Shown here piece by piece: positions 1-8,307 of a stretch of 41,236 bases of DNA (the first letter of the stretch is position 1; each line of letters opens with the position of its first letter). Source of the stretch: Chlamydiota bacterium. GTDB taxonomy: Bacteria; Chlamydiota; Chlamydiia; Chlamydiales; SM23-39. The DNA is taken from the NCBI GenBank assembly GCA_027451585.1, contig DAIDIZ010000073.1:1-41236 (forward strand). Reading direction: 5' to 3'. Both the position numbers and the translations under genes were made by a program. A model generated the notes under the pieces. The model searched no databases, was not told where the DNA came from, and saw only the letters and a list, made by a program, of their open reading frames with translations.

Positions 1-1320
1 GAGGATCGGGATGGCCTCTTTTTCTCTTCCGAGTTGGAGATATGTGATGGCGAGATGGATGAGCCCTTGCCGGAAACGGGGGTGGATTTTTAGGGTCTTT
101 TCGATGCGCTCTCTTTTGGCGAGGATTGAGTTGCGATTCTCGTTGACCTCTGAATAGATGGCTTGAATCCCTTCTGCGTCAGTTCTCCCTTCCAGGAGGT
201 CTTCAGAAACAGTATCGGGGCAGATCGCATGGGGAGGGATCACTCCTCTCACTTTTTGGAGCAGCTCTTTTCCCTCTTTTTCTCTCCCGACAAAGAGGTA
301 GTTAAAACCGAGGAATAGGTTGAGGAGGTAATCATCGCCGAGAAAGGGGCGCGCTTTTTCATAGAGTTTAACGGCGGTGTAAGGATCCCCTTTTTGCCAG
401 CTGACAGCGGCTTGATTCATGAAAGCGAGGCCAATGACCTCCTTGAGGTCTCTTTTTTGGAGTGATTTGGTCTCGATTCCGAGGAACAGTTCGGAGGGGA
501 GGTCGATCCCGCGGGCGGTTGTTTCAATATTGATGATGTTCCCATTTTCTTCCACGTGGCGGACGTAGATGTGTCCTGGGGGTGTAATGGGTTCGAGAGC
601 GAGGTTGATCCTTTGGGCCAGGCTTAAATAGAGAATGGAGACGCCTAGGCAGACTCCTTTCCTACTATCGAGAACGGAGGGGAGAAAGGTGTAGAGATCG
701 ATGTCTTTGGCGTGGAGGGAGTGGGGAGGAAAACGGAAGCGCATTTCTGAAAAGATATAATCGTTGATGGCTCGTATTTTTTCTTTGGGCGTCGCATTGA
801 GGGGCAGACGGGCGAGGATTTGAAGAGCCATGAGATCGATAGTTGATTCGTAGCTCTGGATTTTTCTTTTTTCTTCAGGTCCCAATTCGGCGATGAGAAG
901 AGTTCTTGCGAGATCGATTTGATCTGAGGGGAGTTTGAGAATTTCTGTTTGGTCCCACATCCCAAATCCTCCAAGGCGCCGGTTTGCAAGCGCACTTCCC
1001 AGTTTTTCAATAAGGGCTATTTGGCTTTCATTGAGGGTCGGGGTTTGCTCTTGACTCGAGCGATTGACAAGAGAAATCATCGGTTGGAGGTCAAGGGTGG
1101 GAAGTAGGGGTTTCGGATCGTAATCGGTTCTGTCTCCTTTTAAGAGTTCCCAGGCTGTTTTGAGTGCGAGTTTGCCTTCGGTTGTTTCTGGATAGAGTTC
1201 ATAAAAGGCGAGGTGCTGGGAAACTGAGGTGGGATCAAGGCGGGCATAAAGGGTCGAGAGGGTCGATGCGTGGAGGTGCAAAAAAAGGAGAAGGGGAATC
1301 AGTTTATAGATCGATGTCAC
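1..1320 (-). CDS. SirB1-type transglutaminase-like protein with TPR region (partial, cut by window edge)
   Basis: An open frame runs from a GTG at 1320 to base 1 without a stop (440 codons seen), so its C-terminus lies outside the window. The first ~20 residues form a hydrophobic signal-like segment. The middle has the SirB1/transglutaminase-like pattern: 'LARTLLIAELGPEE' near residue 125, then 'RKGVCLGVSILYLSLAQR' near 215-233, with the likely active Cys in GVC, and 'PGHIYVRH' near 247 with the likely His. From about residue 290 the sequence looks like helical TPR-type repeats. The GTG overlaps the ftsK stop by 17 bases and has GAGGA a few bases upstream, so the two genes are probably co-transcribed. 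The family's biochemical role is not settled; a cysteine protease or transglutaminase fold with a TPR scaffold is the inference. The GTG start is likely but not certain. Confidence 0.8.
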   Translation of the reverse strand, partial: MTSIYKLIPLLLFLHLHASTLSTLYARLDPTSVSQHLAFYELYPETTEGKLALKTAWELLKGDRTDYDPKPLLPTLDLQPMISLVNRSSQEQTPTLNESQIALIEKLGSALANRRLGGFGMWDQTEILKLPSDQIDLARTLLIAELGPEEKRKIQSYESTIDLMALQILARLPLNATPKEKIRAINDYIFSEMRFRFPPHSLHAKDIDLYTFLPSVLDSRKGVCLGVSILYLSLAQRINLALEPITPPGHIYVRHVEENGNIINIETTARGIDLPSELFLGIETKSLQKRDLKEVIGLAFMNQAAVSWQKGDPYTAVKLYEKARPFLGDDYLLNLFLGFNYLFVGREKEGKELLQKVRGVIPPHAICPDTVSEDLLEGRTDAEGIQAIYSEVNENRNSILAKRERIEKTLKIHPRFRQGLIHLAITYLQLGREKEAIPIL

Positions 1321-3604
1321 TCTCGATATCCTCTACTGGAGGGAGGTTGGTGTTTTGCAAGGAGAGAACGCGGCGTGGTTTGGCTCCCTCTTGGGCGCTA
1401 ATAACCCCATTGGCCTCTAACTCGTCCATAAGTCCTGCAGCTCTGGCATACCCGATTTTGAGTTTTCTTTGCAAATAGGTGGTTGAGGCGCTTTTCGATG
1501 CGAGCACGATCTGGAGTGCTTGGTCATAGAGAGAATCTTGTCCTTTCGGCTCGTCGTTATCGGGCAGATCGAGAGAGCGGAGCGAATCAAAGGAGGGGAT
1601 GAGATATTGGGGCTCGCCTTGGCTGTTGAGAAATCGAACGACTTGGTTGATATCCTCGTCGCTGATGTAGGCTCCTTGCGCTCGGATGAGTTGCGACGAG
1701 CCCGGGGGAAGAAAAAGGAGATCTCCGTTACCGAGCAAGCTCTCGGCTCCTACTTCATCGAGAATGATCTGGGAGTTCACTCGGCTTGCTACTTTAAACG
1801 AGATGCGGGTCGGGATATTCGCCTTGATGATCCCGGTGATCACTTCTCTCGAGGGGCGTTGGGTGGCCAAAATAAGGTGGATCCCAACGGCTCTTGCCAT
1901 TTGGGCGATCCGGGCGATCGGCGTTTCTAGGTCAGCGCTTGAAACCATCATCAAGTCGGCAAATTCATCAACCATGGCGACAATAAATGGCATATGAGCT
2001 GGTATGGGAATCGAAAGGGAGTTTTCGAGTTCTTTATTGATTTTTCGAACGTTAAAAGCCGAAATATTGCGCAGACCCAATTGTTTTAAGATCTCATAGC
2101 GTATTTGCATCTCTTTTACGAGCCATTGAAGCGCTGCGTAGGCTCCATGAGGCTCGGTGATCACTGGAGCGATCATGTGTGGCAGGCGAGAATATTGGGT
2201 GAGTTCCACTTTTTTTGGATCGATCATAAGCAGTTTTACTTCTTCGGGACTTGCGTTCATCAAAATCGACATCACAATGGTATTGACGCAGACCGATTTC
2301 CCAGAACCTGTCGCCCCTGCAATGAGAAGGTGGGGCATTTTGGCAAGGTCGGAAAAGACCCAATCGCCATTGATCGCTTTTCCCAGAAGGACGGGGATCG
2401 AAAGCTTTTTCCCTTTTTGTTGATAGTGAAGGAGCATCTCTTTAAAATTGACCTCCTGGGGGTGGATGGCTGGCACTTCGACGCCAACTGCGGCTTTCCC
2501 AGGAATGGGAGCAACGATCCGGATCGATTTGGCTTCCATATTAAGTGCGATATCGTTCTCAAGTGCCTTGATTTTTTGTACTTTTACGCCAACGGAAGGG
2601 TGGACTTCAAAGGAAGTGATGGTAGGTCCGCTGTTGATCTCTCCTACTTTGGCTTCAATTCCAAAACTTTTGAGCGTCTCTTCGAGAATCGCTGCTTGTT
2701 GGATCAGGTCTTTTTTTAAGGTCGGCTGATCGGTTTTCTGGATCGAATTAGAGAGCAGGGAAGCAGATGGGATTTTATAGGAACCGCTTTCGACGGTGGC
2801 TAGGCTTTTTATCGGAACTGCAATCACTTCTTTTTCTTTTTTGGGGGGAGGGGGTTCTCTCTTCTCTTGAGAGGCTTTGATTTTGGGTGCGATGAGCTCT
2901 GCTAGTTTTTTCTCTTGGTTGATTTTCACTGCGCGAGGAGGTTCATAAAGAGGGGATTTGGGCTTTTTGAGCCAGAGTGTGTAGAGTCCCTTAGCAAGAA
3001 TTGAAAATCCTTTCATCCCTTTCTGCAAAAGGGTCCAGAGCTCCACTCGCGTGATCAGGAGAAATGAGACGAGAGCAAATGAGGAAAAAATAAGAGAGCA
3101 ACCGGTTGGATTGAGGACTTTTTCTAGAGGGAAGAGGGGAAGGTCGGAAAAGAGAAAATAGAAGGGGACTCCTCCCAAATTGTAACGAATCACCGTTTGC
3201 ATATAGGGGCGGAAAAAGGTGACCGATTCAGAGATGATTGCCCCTTCCCACATTCTGCCGATTTCGGGGTAACTCGCTGCAACCACTGTGAGGAGCATCG
3301 AACTCGATATGAGTAGAAGAAAAAAACAGAGGTGATCGGAGATCGGAATGAGACCCTTTTTTTGATAAAGAGCTCGGATTCCAAGCCAGAGAAGATAAGT
3401 GGGGATGAGGTAGGAAGCAAGACCAAAGAGATAGGTAAAGCCAACCGCTAGAATGTAGCCTACATAACCAAGCCAGTTGTCGGAGGGGTGTAAAAAGGAA
3501 AAGCTATACAAAGAGAAGTAGAGGAGAATCGCTGGAACAATATAGAGAGTCGATCGAATCTCTGGACTTAATGGTTTTTTCTTTTCTTTTCCTTTTTTAG
3601 CCAT
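1304..3604 (-). CDS. ftsK: DNA translocase FtsK (FtsK/SpoIIIE family)
   Basis: This is the septal DNA pump that moves chromosome ends through the closing division site and activates dimer resolution. The protein has 766 residues from the ATG at 3604. About four hydrophobic helices in the first ~180 residues are followed by a charged, proline-rich linker. The motor has Walker A GATGSGKS near residue 427, Walker B 'VAMVDEFADLMM' near 541, and the family motifs 'DPKKVELTQY' and 'LATQRPSREVITG'. Residues ~686-745 ('SLYDQALQIVLASKSAST' and following) match the DNA-reading winged-helix gamma domain. A TTG four codons upstream is possible, but the ATG gives the usual basic N-terminus. The start overlaps the uppP stop by 8 bases, so uppP-ftsK-transglutaminase look like one transcript. 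The length fits short FtsK proteins of other Chlamydiae. Confidence 0.96.
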   Translation of the reverse strand: MAKKGKEKKKPLSPEIRSTLYIVPAILLYFSLYSFSFLHPSDNWLGYVGYILAVGFTYLFGLASYLIPTYLLWLGIRALYQKKGLIPISDHLCFFLLLISSSMLLTVVAASYPEIGRMWEGAIISESVTFFRPYMQTVIRYNLGGVPFYFLFSDLPLFPLEKVLNPTGCSLIFSSFALVSFLLITRVELWTLLQKGMKGFSILAKGLYTLWLKKPKSPLYEPPRAVKINQEKKLAELIAPKIKASQEKREPPPPKKEKEVIAVPIKSLATVESGSYKIPSASLLSNSIQKTDQPTLKKDLIQQAAILEETLKSFGIEAKVGEINSGPTITSFEVHPSVGVKVQKIKALENDIALNMEAKSIRIVAPIPGKAAVGVEVPAIHPQEVNFKEMLLHYQQKGKKLSIPVLLGKAINGDWVFSDLAKMPHLLIAGATGSGKSVCVNTIVMSILMNASPEEVKLLMIDPKKVELTQYSRLPHMIAPVITEPHGAYAALQWLVKEMQIRYEILKQLGLRNISAFNVRKINKELENSLSIPIPAHMPFIVAMVDEFADLMMVSSADLETPIARIAQMARAVGIHLILATQRPSREVITGIIKANIPTRISFKVASRVNSQIILDEVGAESLLGNGDLLFLPPGSSQLIRAQGAYISDEDINQVVRFLNSQGEPQYLIPSFDSLRSLDLPDNDEPKGQDSLYDQALQIVLASKSASTTYLQRKLKIGYARAAGLMDELEANGVISAQEGAKPRRVLSLQNTNLPPVEDIESDIDL

Positions 3605-4358
3605 GGAATATCGCAAGGGTAAGGAGCCCTACCCCGATACAGTACCAGGCAAGAGGGCGGATTAAATCTCTTTTATAAACCCAGAATACTGCTTGTACAG
3701 AAAAAAGGCCAACCCCGAAAGAAGAAACAAAAGCAATTGCATAGCAAGGCCATACAAGAGGGGGCCATTCGTGAGAGGAAAGAAGTTTAATTGTCTCAAG
3801 ACATTCTCCTCCCAAAATAGTTGGAAGAGCAAGAAGAAAAGAGAACTTGGCCCCTTCGATGAAGCTCCAACCACATAAGCGGGCCGTTGCAATGGTGGAT
3901 CCGCTCCGCGAAATCCCAGGGATGAGTGCAAGCGCTTGGGACATTCCGATCAAGAGCGCTTTTTTGAAAGTTCTTTCTTCTTCTTTTTTCTGGACGCGGG
4001 AAGCTTGGAAGAGAAAGGCTGCTGTGACAAAGAGGAAGAAGCCCAGATAAATGGGTTCTGAGAGGGCAATCCGAATCGGTTTTAAGAAAAAATAGGCGGG
4101 GATTAGAGGAAGCAAGGCTAAGGTAAAAAGAGCAATCTCCTGTCTGTTTTGAAGGATTTTGAGCACCTCTTTTCTCAGGTAAATCAGGAGGGCAAGCCAG
4201 GTGCCTGCATGACAGAGAAGATCAAAATAGAGGAGATGTTCGCCGTCTGGAATGGAAAGGAGTTTTTTGAAAATACGGAGATGGGCGGACGAGCTGACCG
4301 GGAAAAATTCGGTAATCCCCTGAATGACCCCAAGGATAAGGGCTTCTAAGTAAGTCAT
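3597..4358 (-). CDS. uppP: Undecaprenyl-diphosphatase UppP (BacA)
   Basis: This membrane phosphatase converts undecaprenyl diphosphate to the monophosphate, recycling the lipid carrier used by MraY and MurG. The protein has 253 residues and about eight hydrophobic helices. Both family signatures are visible: 'GITEFFPVSSSAHL' near the N-terminus (the E-x-x-P-V-S-S-S-A-H box) and 'PGISRSGSTIATARL' in the middle (PGxSRSG box). The frame is open further upstream, but that extension runs through the tRNA-His gene. ATG 4358, starting MTYLEALILGVIQG, is the family-typical start. It lies 18 bases after the tRNA 3' end with a weak AGGG just before it, so the mRNA is probably released by tRNA processing. 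Its neighbour ftsK overlaps its 3' end. Confidence 0.95.
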   Translation of the reverse strand: MTYLEALILGVIQGITEFFPVSSSAHLRIFKKLLSIPDGEHLLYFDLLCHAGTWLALLIYLRKEVLKILQNRQEIALFTLALLPLIPAYFFLKPIRIALSEPIYLGFFLFVTAAFLFQASRVQKKEEERTFKKALLIGMSQALALIPGISRSGSTIATARLCGWSFIEGAKFSFLLALPTILGGECLETIKLLSSHEWPPLVWPCYAIAFVSSFGVGLFSVQAVFWVYKRDLIRPLAWYCIGVGLLTLAIFHG

Positions 4359-4376
4359 GACCCTGGAATGAAAATG

Positions 4377-4451
4377 GGCGAACGACGGGACTTGAACCCG
4401 CGACATTTGGATCCACAATCCAACGCTCTAACCAACTGAGCTACGATCGCC
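4377..4451 (-). tRNA. tRNA-His (anticodon GTG)
   Basis: On the minus strand the sequence folds as a complete cloverleaf: D-arm starting TAGCTCAGTTGG, anticodon stem TTGGA/TCCAA around loop TTGTGGA with anticodon GTG, and T-arm GCGGG-TTCAAGT-CCCGT. The extra G at -1 (position 4451) faces C73 (4377), which is the His identity feature. The acceptor stem GCGATCG/CGTTCGC has one T-T mismatch at pair 5-68. CCA is not encoded. A strong promoter lies just upstream and uppP follows on the same strand. Confidence 0.95.
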
Positions 4452-4468
4452 ACAAAAATAGATGCAAA

Positions 4469-4498
4469 ATTCTAGCGGATGGAGGTTCTATTTGTCAA
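4469..4498 (-). promoter_or_regulatory. Promoter of the tRNA-His/uppP transcript
   Basis: On the minus strand, TTGACA (4493-4498) and TAGAAT (4469-4474) are separated by 18 bases, close to the sigma70/sigma66 consensus. The expected start is about 10 bases before the tRNA 5' end. The -35 box overlaps the stop region of the upstream glycosyltransferase gene. Confidence 0.75.
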
Positions 4499-5412
4499 TA
4501 GTTGGGCTGGCTATTGTCGCTGGGAGATCCTGGCTCGAAGGAGACGATGTCGCCGATGACGCTATAGAGCTGAATGTTGTTGATGAGAAAGAAGTCCATA
4601 TCATAGGGGAGGAAGAGGCGAAATGTTTTGAAAAAGTGCAAGATTTTCTCCATTCCCGATCTACGGACAATCATTGAGTAGGCCCCGTAACGGGCACCGA
4701 TTTTTGCAAAATGGGCAGAGACTTCCGATCGTTTGAAGAAGCGTTCCGGATTTGCGGGGACAAAGTTGGCCCTTTTGGCATAAGCTTGGCAAGGGACATA
4801 TTCGCCCGCATCGTTTTTTGTGTCCCGATCGGTGAAGAGAATATCCCAATTGCGAGAGCCGACGAGGGCGTCAAGCTCCTCAATGCGATCGGAGATGAGG
4901 TGGGGATTTTGGATGATGGCGATGTCGTCTTCCATCACCCAGATGGTTTCAAAGCCAGAGTCGTAGGCGTCTTGTAAGACGGAGAGATGACTTAAGATGA
5001 TCCCAATCGCTCCTCTTGACATGCAATGGGAGTAGTAATGTTTTCCTTCTTCATGCATCAATTCGTGGTGCAGGATGTTGAGATCGTTGTCTACATAAAA
5101 AGTGCCCCAGAGATCGGTTGGCATCCCGAGAGTATAAGGGATACCGAGAGAGCTGATTGATTCGGAGGATAGCTCCCATCCGTTCACAGCAGAAAAACGG
5201 TACGGATGGATGTTGTAAGGTTTCAAGGCGTCAACGCAGGCTTGGAATTTTTTGGGTCGTTTATCGAGGTTGATCGTGTAGATAAAATCGACGTTTCTGA
5301 TTTGGTGGAGACTCGATTTGCCTAGCGCCTTTTTAAAATGGGATTCGAGGTACTCAGCGTAGTCCACAGAAAAGAGAGATGCGAGGGGGAGAAAAAAAAA
5401 CAACCAAAACAT
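4495..5412 (-). CDS. Glycosyltransferase family 25 protein, signal-bearing
   Basis: The protein has 305 residues. After a hydrophobic signal-like N-terminus (MFWLFFFLPLASLFS) it has the GT25 opening 'IYTINLDKRPKKFQACVDAL', where the transferase begins, then 'PYRFSAVNG', 'GAIGIILSHLSVLQDA' and the acidic box 'IWVMEDDIAII' near residue 168, all typical of LPS-modifying or procollagen-type galactosyltransferases (GT25). The substrate cannot be read from sequence. The signal-like start suggests work in the envelope or secretion, which is unusual for nucleotide-sugar enzymes. No Shine-Dalgarno is visible before ATG 5412; the preceding bases are pyrimidine-rich. It lies 49 bases downstream of comEC on the same strand, and its end carries the promoter of tRNA-His. 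Confidence 0.82.
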   Translation of the reverse strand: MFWLFFFLPLASLFSVDYAEYLESHFKKALGKSSLHQIRNVDFIYTINLDKRPKKFQACVDALKPYNIHPYRFSAVNGWELSSESISSLGIPYTLGMPTDLWGTFYVDNDLNILHHELMHEEGKHYYSHCMSRGAIGIILSHLSVLQDAYDSGFETIWVMEDDIAIIQNPHLISDRIEELDALVGSRNWDILFTDRDTKNDAGEYVPCQAYAKRANFVPANPERFFKRSEVSAHFAKIGARYGAYSMIVRRSGMEKILHFFKTFRLFLPYDMDFFLINNIQLYSVIGDIVSFEPGSPSDNSQPNY

Positions 5413-5461
5413 CGAGGAGGAGAATACGAAAATCTGAGGTCTTGCGTAAAGGGAAAAATCT

Positions 5462-7012
5462 TTAGTGTAGAGCTCCGCTCGTCAGATGGGACTCTATCTT
5501 GTGATGCGTCCCGATTTGCCAAAGGGCGATCGCTGCGATGTAGATGATCACGAAAACAGAAGAGATTGCGTTTGTCTCAATGGTGAATGCCAGCGGTAGG
5601 GGTGGATAGGAGGTGAGTTCAAGTAAGAATTGGGTCCATCCACTCGTCATCCAATAGAAGAGCGCTGCGAGAGGGGGAAAGAGAAGGTGGAAAATAAGCG
5701 ATGAGAGAAGGAGAAACAGGGAGATCCCGACACAAAAGGGGAAAAAGAGGTTGTAGAGAAAACCCAAGAGGGGAAATTGGTGGAAATGGAAGAGCAAAAG
5801 GGGCCAAAGCAAGAGGTTCACTGCGAAGGTAAGGCTCAATGACTGTCGTAAAAATGTAGCGAGCAGATACCCTTGTTTATCTCGCAATGAGAGTGCAAGT
5901 CGTTCGCTTTTCTTTCTTTTCGGAAGTAGCCATTCCACCTTCTCTTCTACCCATGGAAATAAAAGAAGGATGGCAAAACAGCTTAAGAAACTGAGCTGGA
6001 ATCCTATGTCGCTTGAAATAAGTGGATTGGTCAGAACTTCTGCCCCCATGGCGCATCCTAAGAGATTAAGTCCTGATGTGGGGCGATTGATGAGCTTGCC
6101 GAGGAGATAGAAAATGGCGGTGAGATAACTTCTGCCGATGGCGGCGGATGGTCCGACAAAGAGGTAGTAGAAGGTCATGGCGCAAAACAGGAGGAAAATT
6201 TTGTTTCTCTTCGAGAGAAAGAGTTGGAGTGTCAGACTGAGAAAAGAGAGTAAAATGGCAAAATGGAAGCCGGAAATGGCGAGAATGTGTTGGAGCCCTA
6301 GACGTCCGAGTTCGTAGCGAAGGGAGCGATCTTCGATGTCTCCTGTGGAAAGAGAGGAGAGAAAAGCGTGCGCTTTTTTAGATGGGATCTTGGAAGAGAG
6401 AAGGCGTCGAAAGGCCTCTTTGAGTTGGTACCTCGTTTCGGCAAGACTAAAGCTCTTTTCGATTTTATGCCATTCCTCAACTTTCACGACATATTCGTGC
6501 GGAGCCCTTTGTTGGAGATCCCCCCTTATAATGTAATCGGTGTTGGCAAGGGGGCGAGAGGGGCCGAGTTTTTTGAGATAGATAGAGCAAGGAAGTGTGA
6601 AAGAGTGATTGGATAGGGTTCCTTTATAGACGAGCCCTTTTTGAAAGGGAGTTTGATGGGGTTGTAAAGAGGCGGGAGAAAAAAGGGCGGTCACTTTTTG
6701 GTCGGGAAGGGAGGGGATTTGGAGGTAAGCGCTGTAGAAAAAAGATCCGATGAGCAAAACGAGATAGGGGATCTTTTTTCGCAAAAGAAGAAAGAGGCCC
6801 CAAAAGAGAAGGGCGGGGGATGCGCTCGTTCCGATGAGGAGGGTAAGCGAAAGTTCGAGCGCTGGGTTGTGAAGAAAGAAGAGATCGATTCTCGATTGAA
6901 AAAGCGACCCCTCCCTTCTTATTTTTCTGTAGAGTGCTTGGACAACTCTTGATCGATCGACTGATTGATTAACCGCGCGCCACGTTGTGTGGAGAAATAG
7001 GAAAAGAGCCAT
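5462..7012 (-). CDS. comEC: ComEC/Rec2-family membrane protein (short form)
   Basis: ComEC forms the inner-membrane channel for single-stranded DNA uptake. The open frame gives up to 516 residues with many hydrophobic helices and the signature 'GLQHILAISGFHFAILLS' followed by 'VGPSAAIGRSYLTAIFYLL', both diagnostic of the Competence domain, plus 'SSDIGFQLSFLSCFAILLLF'. The C-terminal metallo-beta-lactamase domain of long ComEC proteins is absent, as in the short chlamydial forms I know. The ATG at 7012 overlaps the upstream NADH dehydrogenase gene by 94 bases. The first ~35 residues are not family-like, so translation may begin lower, after the GGGAGGGG at about 6905-6912, but no canonical start codon is obvious there. 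The last eight codons lie in a palindromic repeat remnant (see 5466-5496). Confidence 0.85.
   Translation of the reverse strand: MALFLFLHTTWRAVNQSVDRSRVVQALYRKIRREGSLFQSRIDLFFLHNPALELSLTLLIGTSASPALLFWGLFLLLRKKIPYLVLLIGSFFYSAYLQIPSLPDQKVTALFSPASLQPHQTPFQKGLVYKGTLSNHSFTLPCSIYLKKLGPSRPLANTDYIIRGDLQQRAPHEYVVKVEEWHKIEKSFSLAETRYQLKEAFRRLLSSKIPSKKAHAFLSSLSTGDIEDRSLRYELGRLGLQHILAISGFHFAILLSFLSLTLQLFLSKRNKIFLLFCAMTFYYLFVGPSAAIGRSYLTAIFYLLGKLINRPTSGLNLLGCAMGAEVLTNPLISSDIGFQLSFLSCFAILLLFPWVEEKVEWLLPKRKKSERLALSLRDKQGYLLATFLRQSLSLTFAVNLLLWPLLLFHFHQFPLLGFLYNLFFPFCVGISLFLLLSSLIFHLLFPPLAALFYWMTSGWTQFLLELTSYPPLPLAFTIETNAISSVFVIIYIAAIALWQIGTHHKIESHLTSGALH
5466..5496. repeat. Family B palindrome, short remnant, inside the 3' end of comEC
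   Basis: On the plus strand TGTAGAGCTCC is followed almost at once by GTCAGATGGGACTCTA. These are the two outer arms of the longer B palindromes at 13871 and 19628, with the centre missing. On the minus strand it encodes the last residues of ComEC (HLTSGALH), and the stop codon follows immediately. Confidence 0.65.
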
Positions 7013-8196
7013 TGGGTTAATACGATGAGCCGATTACGGAAACCAATCAAGTAAAAAATATGGACAAAACACCAGGCGAGCCAGGCGATGAAGCCGCTAA
7101 ATTGGATGGAACCAAACATCCCGATTGCTTTGGTTTTGCCAACCGTTGCCATCGATCCTTTGTCAAAGTAGCGAAAGGGGGGGCGATCCTTTTTATCTAA
7201 CCGCTTACGGAGGATTTGTGCCACGTACCGCCCTTGCTGTACGGCAACGGGAGCAAGTCCTGGAAGAGGACTTCCTTTTTTGTCCATTGCGCAGGCAGCA
7301 TCGCCTAAGACAAAAATCTCGGGATGATTGGGAAGGCTTAAGTCTGGGTCGACGATCGCTCTTCCTTGCCTGTCAAGAGGAGTGTCGAGCGATTTGAGGA
7401 TGGGGGAGGCTTGGTTCCCGGCTGCCCACAAGATGTTTTTTGTTGGGATAAAAGTCCCTTCAACATAGACCCCTTCTTTAGTGATCTCTGTTACCCTTTT
7501 GCCTGTCATCACCTGGACGCCAAATCGTTCGAGATATTTTCTTGCTTTGGTGGTGAGTTTTTCGGGATAGACGGGAAGAATATGGGGAGATCCCTCGATC
7601 AAGTAGATCTTGGTTTTTGTCGTGTCGATTCTCCGGAAATTTTTCAACATTGTTTCGTAGGCAATCTCGGCGATGGCACCAGCCATTTCGACTCCAGTTG
7701 GCCCTCCTCCGATGATGACAAAATTAAGGTATTGGGAGGCCTCCGAAATCCGATCGCACCGTTCAGCTATTTCAAACGACATCAAAATCCTTTCTCGGAT
7801 TTTAAGCGCATCAGGAATCGTTTTTAATCCGGGGGCGTATTTTTCCCATTCAGGGTGATTAAAGTAGGAATGACGAGCTCCTAAAGCAACAATCAAGTAG
7901 TCGTAGGTGATTTCATCTCCATTTTGAAGTGCAATCTTTTTTTGCTCTTTATCGATGTTTGTCACTTCTCCCATGAGAACAGTGATGTTTTCATAGGGGC
8001 TTAAAATTTCTCGGATAGGAATGGCAATATCCCCAGAAGAAAGGGCGGCGCTTGCCACTTGGTAGAGCAGAGGCTGAAACAGGTGGTGGTTGGTTTTGTC
8101 AATCACCCATACATCAAATTTCGAATTGCCCAATGCTTTCGCTGCGTTGATTCCTGCAAATCCTCCTCCGAGGATCACCACTTTCATCCCTCTCAT
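6919..8196 (-). CDS. ndh: Type-II NADH:quinone oxidoreductase-like flavoprotein
   Basis: The predicted enzyme passes electrons from NADH to quinone at the inner face of the membrane without pumping ions. The protein has 425 residues. It starts with a FAD-binding Rossmann motif 'VVILGGGFAGINAAKAL', then 'NHHLFQPLLYQVASAALS', typical of NDH-2 proteins. A second nucleotide-binding site, 'FVIIGGGPTGVEMAGAIAE', is near residue 165, and 'FVLGDAACAMD' near 295 is the FAD ribityl-binding motif. The hydrophobic tail around 'GFIAWLAWCFVHIFYLIGF' fits the membrane-anchoring C-terminus of the family. ATG 8196 has GGGAGTG six bases upstream; a GTG two codons earlier and an ATG three codons later are alternatives. 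The 3' end overlaps the comEC frame. Confidence 0.92.
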   Translation of the reverse strand: MRGMKVVILGGGFAGINAAKALGNSKFDVWVIDKTNHHLFQPLLYQVASAALSSGDIAIPIREILSPYENITVLMGEVTNIDKEQKKIALQNGDEITYDYLIVALGARHSYFNHPEWEKYAPGLKTIPDALKIRERILMSFEIAERCDRISEASQYLNFVIIGGGPTGVEMAGAIAEIAYETMLKNFRRIDTTKTKIYLIEGSPHILPVYPEKLTTKARKYLERFGVQVMTGKRVTEITKEGVYVEGTFIPTKNILWAAGNQASPILKSLDTPLDRQGRAIVDPDLSLPNHPEIFVLGDAACAMDKKGSPLPGLAPVAVQQGRYVAQILRKRLDKKDRPPFRYFDKGSMATVGKTKAIGMFGSIQFSGFIAWLAWCFVHIFYLIGFRNRLIVLTQWLFSYFSTQRGARLINQSIDQELSKHSTEK

Positions 8197-8217
8197 GAAC
8201 ACTCCCTATTTGTTTCA

Positions 8218-8247
8218 TGTATACCACGCTCCGTTTAAAATTGGTAA
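8218..8247 (-). promoter_or_regulatory. Possible promoter for ndh
   Basis: In the short divergent gap between ndh and the SUKH-like gene, the minus strand shows TTACCA, 18 bases, then TGG-TATACA (an extended -10), about 20 bases upstream of the ndh start. The -35 box is weak, so this is a suggestion only. Confidence 0.35.
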
Positions 8248-8307
8248 TTCAAACGAGTTCAAAGCGTCAAAAAAACGAAGAGATTGCAATATGAGTCAAA
8301 GATTTGT

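Noticed and set aside
2105-2719. 204-codon plus-strand frame opposite ftsK
   Set aside because: It overlaps the conserved FtsK motor completely on the other strand and resembles no known protein.
3597-4418. Longer uppP frame starting upstream of 4358
   Set aside because: The additional 20 codons run through the 3' half of tRNA-His; the family start is MTYLEALILG at 4358.
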